Under the pieces are notes generated by a model. The model saw only the letters and a program-made list of their open reading frames with translations, had not been told where the DNA came from and searched no databases. Shown in pieces: positions 59,701 to 63,847 of a stretch of 64,000 nucleotides of DNA (the stretch's first letter is position 1; every line of letters starts with the position of its first letter). This DNA comes from Leuctra nigra (taxonomy: Eukaryota; Arthropoda; Insecta; Plecoptera; Leuctridae): the NCBI GenBank assembly GCA_934045905.1, contig OW203773.1, positions 20,881,246 through 20,945,245 of the forward strand, in the 5' to 3' direction. The position numbers and the translations under genes are program-made.

Positions 59701-59763
59701 GTCCTCCTCCCCTCGCTGACGTTCGTCGCGGTCCTCCTCGTCGTGCTGGCGCACGCGAGATGA
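14701..59763 (+). CDS. Secreted, probably GPI-anchored cysteine-rich protein of the insect DUF7042-DUF7045 group (11 coding exons, 564 aa)
   Basis: Coding exons are 14701-14764, 34712-34853, 43502-43575, 44463-44735, 45665-45898, 48012-48228, 54419-54486, 56880-56960, 57944-58162, 58837-59055 and 59660-59763. Every junction is GT-AG and the frame is unbroken over 1695 nt. Residues 1-21 form a signal peptide (MAATPRVLGALVLVSVLASA). Residues 23-93 match the family opening (GCEFNATWTGRWFQSGI, KGTC, CFRC, NNVLQYKE). Residues 94-184 hold CPFKGAPFTFSYNRGTGEC and YQACPD. Residues 185-262 hold EELVCMAKWKEGSQRYMIGK and RCFVYE. Residues 263-357 hold HTWHSLDY, then CNSGYVCMVFYRRDGHVIE. Residues 385-530 form a second CPHLGRY-type segment. 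N-glycosylation sequons are at N27, N46, N297, N358, N468 and N526. Residues 543-561 are hydrophobic and end three residues before the stop, which fits a GPI signal better than a receptor tail. The family is known from insect gene sets. I know no established molecular function. Confidence 0.9.
15754..15912 (-). mobile_element. tRNA-derived SINE family S1, 5'-truncated copy
   Basis: Starts at the conserved 3' end (GCACTGTTCTGCAGCGAGGC on the plus strand) and covers the ATGATTATGATGATG-type body. It degrades before the tRNA-like head. Confidence 0.8.
16020..16255 (+). mobile_element. Degenerate copy of the hAT MITE found at 28238-28526
   Basis: Shares TTTTCAAGACCTGTTGAAAA, TACAGAGGACCTTTCAGCAT and ATTAATGGAGGTGTGTTACA with the intact copy, in the same order. 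The left end is replaced by other A/T-rich sequence and the right end (AAAAATCCCA) is incomplete. Confidence 0.8.
16804..16930. repeat. 127-bp near-perfect hairpin
   Basis: TAGCTCTGCTTTTCAAAAAT at the left pairs with its near-exact reverse complement at the right (TTTTTTGAAAAGCAGAGCTA). Pairing continues through GGTACCGTACGATCC and CACGGTACTGC to a short loop near 16866. The ends carry TA, so this could be a very short TA-target MITE. A long-stem small-RNA source is possible but not shown. Confidence 0.85.
17138..17355 (-). mobile_element. SINE family S1, nearly full copy
   Basis: Runs from the GTTCTGCAGC 3' end to the GGAATCGAACCC box B region (minus-strand head). The outermost head is missing. 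Confidence 0.85.
20291..20375 (+). mobile_element. SINE family S1, internal fragment
   Basis: Carries ACTAATAGGCCACGACCGCC and the CACCGTCCATC body. Both ends are lost. Confidence 0.75.
21125..21640 (+). repeat. Divergent direct repeat flanking a MITE
   Basis: Blocks at about 21125-21248 and 21505-21633 share GAAAAATAT, AGCTAATTTTT, CGAGCAATA, AAAATCTGAAAAAA and a TTTTGGGCA ending. The MITE at 21253-21468 lies between the two units. Confidence 0.65.
21253..21468. mobile_element. TA-target MITE family M2, copy 1 (216 bp)
   Basis: Ends are CACTCCTGGACACGG on the left and CACTCCTGGACAATG read from the right, flanked by TA at 21251-21252 and 21469-21470. A second copy lies at 57445-57667. No ORF. 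Confidence 0.88.
21847..22001. mobile_element. Small inverted-repeat element (~155 bp)
   Basis: The block ACGTTTTGAAACCGTTTTAG pairs with GTAACGGTTTCAAAACGTGA. The outer ends are GGAGGCC (left) and GGCCCCC (right). The terminal pattern resembles the element at 10001-10525 (GAGGCCAAG), so the two may be related. Confidence 0.55.
22012..22545 (-). mobile_element. SINE family S1 copy split by a hAT MITE
   Basis: SINE sequence runs 22012-22077, is interrupted, and resumes at 22473 with a duplicated CGACTGAG. It ends in the GATTGAACCCGGGCC box B region. The interruption is an independent insertion (22078-22472). Confidence 0.9.
22078..22472. mobile_element. hAT-type MITE nested in a SINE (395 bp)
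   Basis: The ends are inverted repeats TAGAGATGTAAA. An exact 8-bp target duplication CGACTGAG lies at 22070-22077 and 22473-22480. The interior is rich in self-complementary GGTAATATTACC words and has no ORF, so it is non-autonomous and mobilised by a hAT transposase elsewhere. Confidence 0.95.
23620..23985. repeat. Foldback palindrome with ~175-bp arms
   Basis: The left arm (about 23620-23794) and right arm (about 23812-23985) are imperfect reverse complements around a ~16-bp loop. The inner stem is AACAGATGTTTAGTGCCA against TGGCACTAAACATCTGT. The arms translate to similar leucine/serine-rich peptides only because they are copies. It may be a foldback element or inverted duplication. Confidence 0.85.
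25232..25739. mobile_element. hAT-type MITE (508 bp) rich in TATCTAGATA words
   Basis: The termini CAGTGTTGTGA and TCACAACACTG are perfect inverted repeats. The 8-bp target duplication GTTATGAA lies at 25224-25231 and 25740-25747. The interior holds many copies of the palindrome TTATCTAGATAA near both ends. No ORF. Confidence 0.95.
26264..26470 (+). repeat. A-rich low-complexity tract, (AAAATC)n-like
   Basis: About 200 bp of A with interspersed TC, derived from irregular AAAATCA units. The words GTACCTACACT flank both sides. Confidence 0.85.
26644..26800 (+). mobile_element. SINE family S1, 3' two thirds
   Basis: Runs from the GGCAAATGTTGGGAAGG block to the 3' end GAACAGTGCGACGTTAAACA. The tRNA-like head is missing. 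Confidence 0.85.
26971..27036 (+). repeat. ~65-bp repeat with X-box-like palindrome, copy 1
   Basis: Contains GCCTGTCCCCCAG, AATAAACAAGAT, and GTTACCATAGCAACC at 27007-27021. The last matches the RFX-family X-box pattern (RYYNCCATRGYAAC). Other copies lie at 33562-33627 and, inverted, at 43593-43663. Confidence 0.8.
27197..27240 (+). repeat. G19 and C12 homopolymer pair
   Basis: CACG followed by 19 G, a 13-bp spacer, then 12 C followed by GTG. The pair is self-complementary and could form a stable hairpin. The run lengths are likely unreliable. Confidence 0.9.
27520..27795 (-). mobile_element. SINE family S1, full-length copy
   Basis: On the minus strand it begins at the tRNA-like head with box A (TGGCTGAGTGGTTAACGCTC) and box B (GGTTCGATTCC), followed by a ~200-bp body ending GAACAGTGCGACGTTAAG. 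It is one of two copies with both promoter boxes intact. Confidence 0.93.
28030..28170 (-). mobile_element. SINE family S1, degenerate copy
   Basis: AATAGGTGAAGGAGGCTGTC, CCTCAGTCAGGAAGAACGGC and a decayed box B (GTCAAACTGGGGCCC) remain recognisable. Confidence 0.6.
28238..28526. mobile_element. hAT-type MITE (289 bp), TAGTGTTGGGA ends
   Basis: Ends TAGTGTTGGGA and TCCCAACACTA are perfect inverted repeats. The 8-bp target duplication ACCATGCT lies at 28230-28237 and 28527-28534. A degenerate relative lies at 16020-16255. No transposase. Confidence 0.95.
28719..28750 (+). mobile_element. Partial left end of MITE family M2
   Basis: TACACTCCTGGAC and AATGGCCCG match the left terminus of the copies at 21253 and 57445. 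No right end was found. Confidence 0.4.
30025..30160 (-). repeat. Dispersed repeat shared with 57022-57130
   Basis: TGACATGAGTCATTGTGTAA, GAGAATACTTCAATATAACT and TGTTGACATCAGTCAATGG appear as the reverse complement in the intron at 57022-57130. The type is unknown. Confidence 0.75.
31253..31711 (+). mobile_element. Short non-autonomous LINE-derived insert with 14-bp target duplication
   Basis: It is flanked by identical AATATGTTGACGAA at 31239-31252 and 31712-31725. The start (CGACGGCTGCCACCTTATCG) and the end (GACGGGCCGTTAATCC, then TCAATAATCTA) resemble the 5' and 3' UTR ends of R1/I/LOA-type LINEs as I remember them. The middle has a tandem GGACAGGTCAGTGGTGAGGTC duplication. It is much more GC-rich than its surroundings and has no reverse transcriptase. 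Confidence 0.75.
32730..32850 (+). mobile_element. SINE family S1, 3' part
   Basis: CCTCAGTCGAGAGG, the CACCGTCCATCC body and the end GAACAGTGCGACGTTAAACA. It has internal deletions. Confidence 0.8.
32928..33472. mobile_element. TTAA-target element (545 bp)
   Basis: TTAA flanks both ends (32924-32927 and 33473-33476) and the termini match for about 8 bp (GGTAGCAC and GGTAGTAC). No ORF. TTAA targets are used by piggyBac and Kolobok. A second TTAA element is at 39646-40174. Confidence 0.55.
33562..33627 (+). repeat. ~65-bp repeat with X-box-like palindrome, copy 2
   Basis: TTGCCTGTCCCCCAG, AATAAACAAGATTGAG and GTAACCATAGCAACC at 33598-33612, in the same order and spacing as the copy at 26971. 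Confidence 0.8.
33928..34048 (+). mobile_element. SINE family S1, internal part
   Basis: ACCTCAGTAGACAGGCAAAT, AATAGGCCACGGCCG and the ATCATAATAATCATTCAT body. It stops before the conserved 3' end. Confidence 0.8.
34168..34308 (-). mobile_element. SINE family S1, 3' half
   Basis: Begins GCTTAACGTCGCACTGTTC on the plus strand and runs to the CCTATTAGTAG block, then breaks off. Confidence 0.85.
34564..34639. mobile_element. 76-bp TA-flanked hairpin MITE near the second coding exon
   Basis: CGGTCGGGGAC and GGCAAAGATGAAC pair with GTTCATCTTTGC and GTCCCCGACCG, leaving a ~26-bp loop. TA lies on both sides (34562-34563 and 34640-34641). It ends 72 bp before the exon, so it is likely within the branch-point region. 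Confidence 0.8.
34712..34853 (+). CDS. Coding exon 2: N-terminal cysteine-rich segment
   Basis: Residues 22-68 (GCEFNATWTGRWFQSG through KGTCIDRSGDKFILED). The acceptor is TCTTCCAG and the donor is AA|GTGAGT. Two sequons (N27, N46) fit an extracellular domain. Confidence 0.93.
34887..35259. mobile_element. hAT-type MITE (373 bp) next to coding exon 2
   Basis: Ends CAGGAGTCGGCAACCTG and CAGGGTTTGGCAACCTG (from the right) are of the widespread hAT form with GGCAACCTGCGGCTC. The exact 8-bp target duplication CTTTACAT lies at 34879-34886 and 35260-35267. It begins 33 bp after the donor site. Confidence 0.95.
35388..35640 (+). mobile_element. SINE family S1, nearly full copy
   Basis: Box B GGTTCGATTCC, GCGGCCGTCCTTCCTGACTG and the 3' end GAACAGTGCGACGTTAAAC are present. 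The box A part is degraded. Confidence 0.88.
35668..35761 (+). mobile_element. SINE family S2, tRNA-like head
   Basis: Box A TAGCTCAGTTGG at 35675-35686 and box B GGTTCGAGCCC at 35712-35722 are intact. The T-stem and acceptor stem pair poorly, and the sequence continues GGATATTTTTCACAACGCGT, which recurs inverted at 44892-44962. It is therefore a repeat rather than a working tRNA gene. Confidence 0.7.
36543..37479. mobile_element. Non-autonomous DNA transposon with 4-bp target duplication (937 bp)
   Basis: Inverted ends GGGTCATTCTCCACTAAATG and GGGGCATTCTCCACTAAATG extend to about 27 bp. The flanks are TTAT at 36539-36542 and 37480-37483. The word TAGGGGAATGA recurs inside (near 36722, 36747, 36902 and 37289). 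A 4-bp target and GGG termini would fit Sola- or Kolobok-type elements. No transposase. Confidence 0.85.
37488..37632 (-). mobile_element. SINE family S1, 3' half
   Basis: Begins GTTTAACGTCGTACCGTTC on the plus strand and extends to CCTATTAGTAGGG. It lies directly beside the element ending at 37479. Confidence 0.88.
38121..38448. mobile_element. TA-target MITE family M1, copy 2 (328 bp)
   Basis: AAGTTCATTCACGATTAGAA at the left and CTTATCGTGAACGAACTT at the right. The left flank is TA; the right flank has mutated to GA. Nearly the reverse complement of 8626-8953. Confidence 0.88.
39646..40174. mobile_element. TTAA-target element with internal long inverted repeat (529 bp)
   Basis: TTAA lies at 39642-39645 and 40175-40178. 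The ends GGTGCTGCAAGCGC and GGTGATACTAGCGC match at 11 of 14 positions. Inside, ~105-bp arms at about 39688-39795 and 39885-39992 form an inverted repeat, sharing GACAAACTTAGGGTTATC. Confidence 0.65.
40415..40703. mobile_element. hAT-type MITE (289 bp)
   Basis: Perfect inverted ends CAGTGGCGGCTAT and an exact 8-bp target duplication CAAGTGGG at 40407-40414 and 40704-40711. No ORF. Confidence 0.95.
40836..41153. mobile_element. TA-target MITE family M1, copy 3 (318 bp)
   Basis: Ends AAGTTCATTCACGATTAGAA and CTTATCGTGAACGAACTT with TA on both sides. Same orientation as the copy at 38121. Confidence 0.9.
41526..41583. repeat. Perfect 58-bp palindrome
   Basis: GGGGGGTCATTCTGGTAGCG at the left is the exact reverse complement of CGCTACCAGAATGACCCCCC at the right, centred on GCAAGTACTTGC with no spacer. 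It directly abuts the 5' head of the SINE at 41584. Confidence 0.97.
41584..41852 (+). mobile_element. SINE family S1, full-length copy
   Basis: Begins AGGTTGGCTGAGTGGTTAAC (box A), has GGTTCGATTCCCGCGG (box B), and ends GAACAGTGCGACGTTAAGCC. It is the best plus-strand reference copy. Confidence 0.93.
42701..42716 (+). promoter_or_regulatory. Isolated X-box-like palindrome
   Basis: GGTTGCCATAGTAACC fits the RFX X-box pattern. Unlike the three repeat copies, it is not embedded in the 65-bp repeat. Confidence 0.35.
43502..43575 (+). CDS. Coding exon 3
   Basis: Residues 69-93 (AESPSCFRCIFISANHNNVL, then QYKE). The acceptor is GTGTTTCAG and the donor is GA|GTGAGT at 43576. It completes the first cysteine-rich segment. 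The CxxC and NNVLQYKE pattern is characteristic of this family as I remember it. Confidence 0.93.
43593..43663 (-). repeat. ~65-bp repeat with X-box-like palindrome, copy 3 (inverted)
   Basis: GGTTGCCATGGTGAC at 43606-43620 and CTGGGGGACAGGCGA at the far end match the copies at 26971 and 33562 in reverse complement. It begins just inside intron 3. Confidence 0.75.
43850..44435 (+). mobile_element. Probable hAT-related fragment rich in GGTTCC words
   Basis: CAGCGGTGGG near the left and repeated GGTTCC/GGTTCTGG words at both ends are typical of some hAT non-autonomous elements. A clean right terminus and target duplication were not found. It reaches to within about 30 bp of the next exon. Confidence 0.4.
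44463..44735 (+). CDS. Coding exon 4
   Basis: Residues 94-184: SYCVESYDNVDTLC, LYLLFRDEPQRG, then CPFKGAPFTFSYNRGTGECG, PVSRVDSC and VQYQACPDIPGTES. The acceptor is CTCGCGCAG and the donor is G|GTGGGT at 44736. The densest match to the family signature. Confidence 0.95.
44892..44962 (-). mobile_element. SINE family S2 fragment
   Basis: The reverse complement carries CCCCGGTTCGGTCGGATATT and TTCACATCGCTTATCCCTTC, matching 35718-35761. Confidence 0.7.
44965..45123. repeat. Short inverted-repeat element (~160 bp)
   Basis: CGATCTGTGGATTGG pairs with CCAATCCACAGATCG. No clear target duplication. Confidence 0.5.
45455..45597 (-). repeat. Dispersed repeat, inverted copy of 1093-1260
   Basis: Shares TGAAATCAGAGCTCA, AGCCAATCCATTTCTTTCC and CTTTGGCCAAGTGTACCTTT with the copies near 1093 and 6958. 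Confidence 0.65.
45665..45898 (+). CDS. Coding exon 5
   Basis: Residues 185-262: EELVCMAKWKEGSQRYMIGK, DEDRYRCFVYER, QSGDATCSGL, EGSKTMKLTK. The acceptor is ATGTTGCAG and the donor is G|GTGCGG. The EEL.C.A.WKEGS.RY pattern is a family hallmark as I remember it. Confidence 0.95.
46032..46577. mobile_element. hAT-type MITE (546 bp), TAGGGGTGTGCGAATA ends
   Basis: Perfect inverted ends TAGGGGTGTGCGAATA and an exact 8-bp target duplication AAGAATAG at 46024-46031 and 46578-46585. The sub-terminal regions are full of TTCGAA/ATTCGAAT words, arranged symmetrically. No ORF. Confidence 0.96.
46819..47672 (+). repeat. Unclassified dispersed repeat family U, longest copy (~854 bp)
   Basis: Starts ACTAGAAAAACGCTATGTG then CGCGTTGATGAGCGAGCAC; ends GAGGTCCGTGCCAAAAGAGC and CGCTCGCTTCGCTCGC. 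The interior repeats a ~100-bp motif (CAATGACCATGCAAAGTTTT then AGTTGATCGGTCAAACGG) in divergent form. No terminal inverted repeats and no coding ORF seen. Confidence 0.8.
48012..48228 (+). CDS. Coding exon 6
   Basis: Residues 263-334: TRCHYPKYVTDHHTWHSLDY, RFTQKNATLRERD, ITCHSTEY, VRLVAHITQD. The acceptor is CCTTACAG and the donor is TG|GTGAGT. N297 is a sequon. Confidence 0.93.
48305..48890 (+). repeat. Local duplication with MITE in the second copy
   Basis: Segments at about 48305-48435 and 48575-48890 share CAGTTTTTCAATAC, GCTGATTA/GTTGATTA, AGGACT(A)AATTG and CAACCAATGA. The second is interrupted by the MITE at 48618-48793. Confidence 0.8.
48618..48793. mobile_element. TA-target MITE (176 bp) with perfect 24-bp ends
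   Basis: TGGTCCGTGTCACACGGAGT and its exact reverse complement close the element, flanked by TA at 48616-48617 and 48794-48795. The un-inserted state (GATTAGGACT) is seen in the neighbouring duplicate near 48345. Confidence 0.95.
50478..51570. repeat. Two family U copies in opposite orientation, tail to tail
   Basis: A plus copy starts near AACGCATTGATGAGCGAGC (50490) and ends near GACGCTCGCTATTCTCGC (50950). A minus copy runs from about 50956 to 51570, where GCTCATCAACGCGTTACACT marks its start in reverse. Both are degenerate. Confidence 0.7.
52357..52449. repeat. ~93-bp imperfect hairpin
   Basis: GAAATTAAAATGACTAATAA at the left pairs with ATTAGTCATTTTAATTTCAC at the right, with a further GTAAATAATTA/AATTATTTAC stem. 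Confidence 0.75.
54419..54486 (+). CDS. Coding exon 7
   Basis: Residues 335-357: CNSGYVCMVFYRRDGHVIEL, QQS. The acceptor is GTGTTGCAG and the donor is A|GTGAGT. It begins 178 bp after the 4.9-kb element and ends 40 bp before a piggyBac-like element. Confidence 0.93.
54527..55233 (+). mobile_element. Decayed piggyBac-like element (707 bp) with transposase N-terminal remnant
   Basis: Ends CCCTTTCAGGCCGAAAG and, read from the right, CCCTTTCGGGTCTC begin with CCC as piggyBac ends do. The flanks (TGAA, TTAT) are not a clean TTAA. Inside, from 54782, an ATG reads MASTYRKGMCSNDLEEVFDD, hits a stop, then continues with acidic FSEDEID and SDCDSDGNISDHDSSE before a second stop. This acidic Asp/Ser/Glu N-terminus is typical of piggyBac transposases. 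The catalytic domain is absent. Confidence 0.65.
54782..54958 (+). pseudogene. Remnant of piggyBac-type transposase N-terminus
   Basis: 59 codons from the ATG, interrupted by TAA in the middle. Acidic Asp/Glu/Ser runs on both sides of the stop lie in the same frame, so it reads as one decayed reading frame. Confidence 0.55.
55263..55500. mobile_element. Inverted-repeat MITE (238 bp)
   Basis: CGACGGTGGAAAGGCCAAAA and, read from the right, the same terminus extend to ~37 bp of pairing (ACCCACATTTT at the inner end). A possible 4-bp target ACAT lies at 55259-55262 and 55501-55504. Confidence 0.75.
55520..55740. repeat. Repeated inverted motifs (AATTC...GATGGAAT)
   Basis: CCCAATTC, CAGAT/TGATGGAA and AGAATTGGGAATTTAAAAG alternate in direct and inverted orientation, with GGGCCCCTGGAGG and GGGCCCCCAG. 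Looks like remnants of short inverted-repeat elements. Confidence 0.45.
55811..56206. mobile_element. Probable TA-target MITE (396 bp)
   Basis: Left end GACCATAACGGAAA and right end (reverse) GACCAAAACAGAAA, with TA on both sides (55809-55810 and 56207-56208). Internal sequence is unusually GC-rich in two patches. Confidence 0.6.
56880..56960 (+). CDS. Coding exon 8
   Basis: Residues 358-384: NVTVQVPDEACNPDNFEPSH, TPYITLI. The acceptor is TGTTACAG and the donor is A|GTGAGT. N358 is a sequon created across the splice junction. Confidence 0.9.
57022..57130 (+). repeat. Dispersed repeat shared with 30025-30160
   Basis: AGTATTCTCTTACACAATGA and CTCATGTCACCATTACAAAT are the reverse complement of the intron 1 copy. 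Confidence 0.75.
57445..57667. mobile_element. TA-target MITE family M2, copy 2 (223 bp)
   Basis: CACTCCTGGACACTGA ends in inverted orientation, with TA at 57443-57444 and 57668-57669. The whole length is similar to 21253-21468. Confidence 0.92.
57944..58162 (+). CDS. Coding exon 9
   Basis: Residues 385-457: SMQPRKCPHLGRYSVRPG, VSDCDVRQYRQLVVGCN, MEFNSECLAKPV. The acceptor is TCCTGTAG and the donor is G|GTACGT. It starts the second half-domain, which parallels the CPF segment of exon 4. Strongly GC-rich. Confidence 0.92.
58837..59055 (+). CDS. Coding exon 10
   Basis: Residues 458-530: YSCHASWELNGTSYVVASPV, HRLCFVYSTR, ESCHRVADDV, FHFNISLH. The acceptor is TATTGCAG and the donor is G|GTCAGT. 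Sequons at N468 and N526. Confidence 0.93.
59210..59219 (+). promoter_or_regulatory. Perfect palindromic E-box in intron 10
   Basis: GTCACGTGAC, identical to the site at 11977-11986 in the candidate promoter. Confidence 0.3.
59467..59612 (+). mobile_element. SINE family S1, old degenerate copy
   Basis: ACTAATAGGCCACAACTACA, ATTATCATAATCATTCATTC and AACAGTGTGACATTAA. More diverged than the other copies and ends ~50 bp before the last exon. Confidence 0.75.
59660..59763 (+). CDS. Terminal coding exon 11: C-terminal hydrophobic (GPI-type) segment
   Basis: Residues 531-564: GHCERASMAVSAT, then VLLPSLTFVAVLLVVLAHAR, stop TGA at 59761-59763. The acceptor is GTCGCCGCAG. Small residues (A536, S537, S541, A542) precede a hydrophobic tail that ends the protein, the usual layout of a GPI signal. 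A single-pass anchor with no cytoplasmic tail is the alternative. Confidence 0.92.
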
Positions 59764-62480
59764 TGTCGCCGCCTGGCCGCCGCCTCGCGCAACAAACTCC
59801 ACGAGTCAACGTCGCAGACGCAGCTGACCGGGCACGGGTACTTCTAGGACGACGCTTCGCGAGACAGGCTGGGGGCCGGGAAGAGTTTACCAATCTAACT
59901 GGCGGCGAAGAGTCGAAATCCGACGTTGGATCGAAACCTCAGATATCGCTGATCGAATGCACAGATCAACGACGTTGAATTACTGATCCACAGCACAATT
60001 CAGCCTTCGATATGTCCCGGTTTTTATATTTTTTAAGTATTTTTTTACCTATTTTGAGTCGGTAAACGTTGGATAAGGTTAATATCTGTATTACTAGAGA
60101 ATGGGAATCGAATCTTCATAAATGTTTTCATTTATTTGGATATTTATACATTTTGTCATCTTTTTAATGATCAAAAATCCATTTTGAAGTTTCAAAATCT
60201 GATGGTGTGTTTTTTATGTTTCCACATGGACTTTTGTTCACAAAACTGCTGTTAAAATCTATAAATTCTCATGAAATTTAGTTAATTTATGAAGTTCTCT
60301 TCGTCTTCCCTGGTTGTACAATTATTATCTCCTACTATGGGATTTTAAATGTTCCTAGCCTGTCAAAGTAAAGCTATCATTGCGCAAGATAAACGAGTGC
60401 CGCAGGAATGTAGGAAGTGACGACCTTGAACTCACGACGGTATACTCGGACTAGAGTGCTGCCATCGGCTGACGGTGTCGTCGCTGACGGACGTTGTCGA
60501 GAAGTGTTCCGCGTAATCCTTTGGTCCGATCTTGTGAGCCGAGATAAGAATATGATGGATTGTACGTTTTAAAGTTGATTTTCTGAGATTTTATCATTTA
60601 ACTTGCCACTACAGGTATCTACATTTTATATCATAGAGAGGGGTAATATAATCTACATAAATGGGCTCAATTTCTTAGACTTTTTGTAAGTTTTTACAAT
60701 TTTACATGGTCTGCTTTGAAACTGGAAGTTTTATTTTGGTTCTTTTTTAACGTTTAAGAAAAGTGGTGAAACTATGAATATTATAAGAAATGAAGCATAT
60801 TTATGTGGATTATATTCATTATCTCTCGGTGTAGATAGCATACTACCTTCAAAGACCAATGGTTGTAACGATGGAAAGAAGTAATTAAGTTGTAAATATA
60901 CATTCATTGTGTTCCTTTATTGAAGTTTCATAAAGTTGGACCATATGATTCGCCGCAGGTCGTCGGAAAGGTCTCGTGAAGTGACGTAGCTAGTGATCGA
61001 AGTGGAGAAGTTGGAATGCCGAGTGCGAGAAGTGAACTATTAGCAAATTGTGTGGGGATCGGAAGGCGACTCCGAACTGGATCGGGAACTTTGTCTGCAA
61101 AGCGTCGAGCGTACTGACTTTTTATAAATGAGCGATCGTAACTGTGGTTGTTCTCACGAGTGATTTCATGCAATGCTTCAAGGCTGAACGGAATCCAGGC
61201 AGCTTATTGTATCGAAATGTAAATTGTGTAAGAAGTGTGAGTTTATTCTTGTATAGTTGATCTACCGTTGAATCGTTTTTCATTTACGAAGAGAAGAGTG
61301 TAGACGAAATTAACGGAATACAACGAATTTTAGAGAGATCTATTATAATCCGTTAATTATTTTGATTCATTTTTGTTTTTACAAAGACATTTTAAACAGC
61401 AATCTTAGACGCTTTGAAATTGTTCCTTGTACATAAAGTTTTATTAGTGTCATTATTATTTATCTTGTGTAAAAATAGTAATTAGACTGTTCTTTGGTGG
61501 ATCAAATGTACAAGAACAGACAGAAAAGTTGATTATTTCTTTTCTAATTCGAATTCGATAGATATTCGAAGTCAATTCGACGGAGATGTGTTGAACGATG
61601 ATCTGTGATTATGCTAGTGTAATTATACGCTGCCAACGCGATGGGAAACGACTAAATCCTTAACAAAACGCGCGACTAACGATCTACACGTCTGCGTTTC
61701 GGGGTACACGAATCTAAAAACACAACGCGAAGGAGAAATTTGTATAAATAATATTATAACGCTGTATTATTCAAATTACTAGATGTGCTATTTGAAATTT
61801 TTCTGTTCTTAATGTTTATTAATTTGTCGTTCTTCTATGGGATTTTTGTGAGACCAATCAGGAAAGCATAGTACAAAATTGCAGTGGCCTATTAAAAAGC
61901 TGTCCTACCATCTTCTTTTGCCGATGTTTAGGTGTTATATTTATTAACGTCTGAAAATACTGTGGAAAATACAAGCTGGAAAAGCCATCAGTTGTGTCAA
62001 TGAGAAATTGAAAAATATTATTTGTACTATTGTGTCAAATTACTATGCATTATGAGAAGGGGTATCTACATCAAATGATTCATTGTTTGGCGTGCTTGTT
62101 GGTTTTTACAGCGATCGATTGTCAAAATTTTACCTATTAGCCTTGTAAAACCCGAAGGTTGCACATTATGTGTTAACTTTTTCATAATGTAACTCTTCAA
62201 ATGGACCGTTTTGATGTAGATATTCCCCTTGTTACATGGTGTAAGAGTAGGCTCCCGATATTATAAAATCTCAAAATATTATTAATTTTGCCATACGAAG
62301 TTTTGCGATATTAGACGGTACCTTTTTTTCTCAGTGTGCCCCTTCATCTCAGTTTATCATTGTACTTAGTGGTACATGGGCAAAGAAATAATCTCATCAA
62401 AAAATCACTAATTAATACCTGTAACGACCGTTTTTAAGCAAAATGTTATTTAATAATAAATGTGTTGTTATTATTTTTAT
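59764..62480 (+). other. Probable 3' UTR of the large gene
   Basis: Repeat-poor sequence after the stop. Candidate AATAAA-type signals are at 61746-61751 (ATAAATAATA context) and 62455-62460 (AATAATAAATG followed by T-rich sequence). The extent is inferred from lack of repeats. Confidence 0.45.
62455..62460 (+). terminator. Candidate distal polyadenylation signal
   Basis: AATAAA followed by TGTGTTG and a T-rich stretch, a typical cleavage context. Confidence 0.4.
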
Positions 62481-63236
62481 TATGTTTTTTTTAAGCGAAT
62501 ACGACATTGCATATTTTATCATTACCTAATTTGCTAATTGCAATTGGCAGAGAAATGCTTAGTAATAATTTAATTACTCATGAAAAAGTATGAATATTAC
62601 ATACTCTATTTTTGCAGCTATTGGTGAGAGAATGATCATTATTTGATGTCATTTCAGTATAATTCATAAACTACTAAATGTCAGTAACGGGTAGAATATC
62701 AAATCGTTTGTTTTCCGATGTTAACTTAGCCTTTAAATCAGTACAAACTAACTCCAAATATATGTCCTCATTTAAATCACTCAGTCAACTGTTAATTTTA
62801 CTTTATTCTCTGGTATAATTGCCGACTGTTTTTTGTAAGTAGTTAACTCCATTGCCTAAATTGAGTTCAGTTAAAAAATTACTCGTTTCGTTTGAGTTTG
62901 GCCAACAAATACAGAAACTATTGTTTGTATCTTACTGGAATTTGATAGTAGATTTCTGTATGTACCAAATAGCAAGGGAATAGAATATACATAAAATGGC
63001 CCCATTCATTTTGGTAATTATGATACAAAATCTTTCACTTTGTCAGCAGTGCTTTTTGAAGTCCGAGATTCCGGAATGGTTAATATCCCCCAAAATTGGG
63101 CCTTTTTATATAGATCCTACTCTCTCAGCGTCGACCTTGAGATATCGGAAACCAGTTAATCAATAATCATTTAATTTAATTGTTTCTTTGCTTGTGAATG
63201 ATGCAATGAAACATTTTCCCTCCTGAAAGTGAATTA
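62481..63236 (+). other. Intergenic, nothing recognised
   Basis: AT-rich, with no splice-consistent ORF and no repeat termini seen. Confidence 0.5.
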
Positions 63237-63847
63237 CAGTAAACCCTCATTATTTCGAACTTCAATAATTCGAATTTAGGGTAAATTCGAACTAGGTGGA
63301 TGGTCCCAGTGTTCAGTATAGGCTTTACAATGTTAAATAATTTTGATAAATCGAATTTTAGGTTATTTCGAAATTCGAACTGAATTTTGGTCCCAGCCCA
63401 TGTTATAACTTGCATACAGTTGTTTTAATTCGAACTTTGCAAAAGGATTGACAAAATAATCGCGAACAAACTTCGAAAAAACAAACTCAAACTACACATT
63501 TCCAATGTTTCCAATGGCATCACGTTACAAAGAGAGTAGTCAAACTGCTCTCTGTTGTGTTGGGGTGGGGGAAGTGTAGGTCTAGTCTCTTAAGTATACA
63601 GGTTTGCCTACCCTGGAACACTTGAGGCGGGAATATTCAAACCCATTCAACATTTTGAAAGCATTTGGCCGCGTATATAGTGGGAGTTAGCTTTTGAAGG
63701 CAAAAAATAATGAATCAACATCGCGTTATATCAAATCAATAGGTATGTACTAAAAAAAAATTTTTTTTTTTTTTTTATATTTCGATTTTTTTTAATTCGA
63801 ACTGGGATTTTTGGGTCCCCTGAATTCGAATTAACGAGGGTTTACTG
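63237..63847. mobile_element. pogo/Tigger-like TA-target MITE (611 bp)
   Basis: Inverted ends CAGTAAACCCTCATTATTTC and, from the right, CAGTAAACCCTCGTTAATTC, flanked by TA (63235-63236 and 63848-63849). The CAGTAAACCCTCRTTA terminus is of the type seen in pogo-class elements. The interior repeats AATTCGAA words and has no transposase. Confidence 0.9.

Noticed and set aside
59760..59978. 72-aa ORF overlapping the stop codon
   Set aside because: Different frame from the last exon and without support. It lies in the 3' UTR.
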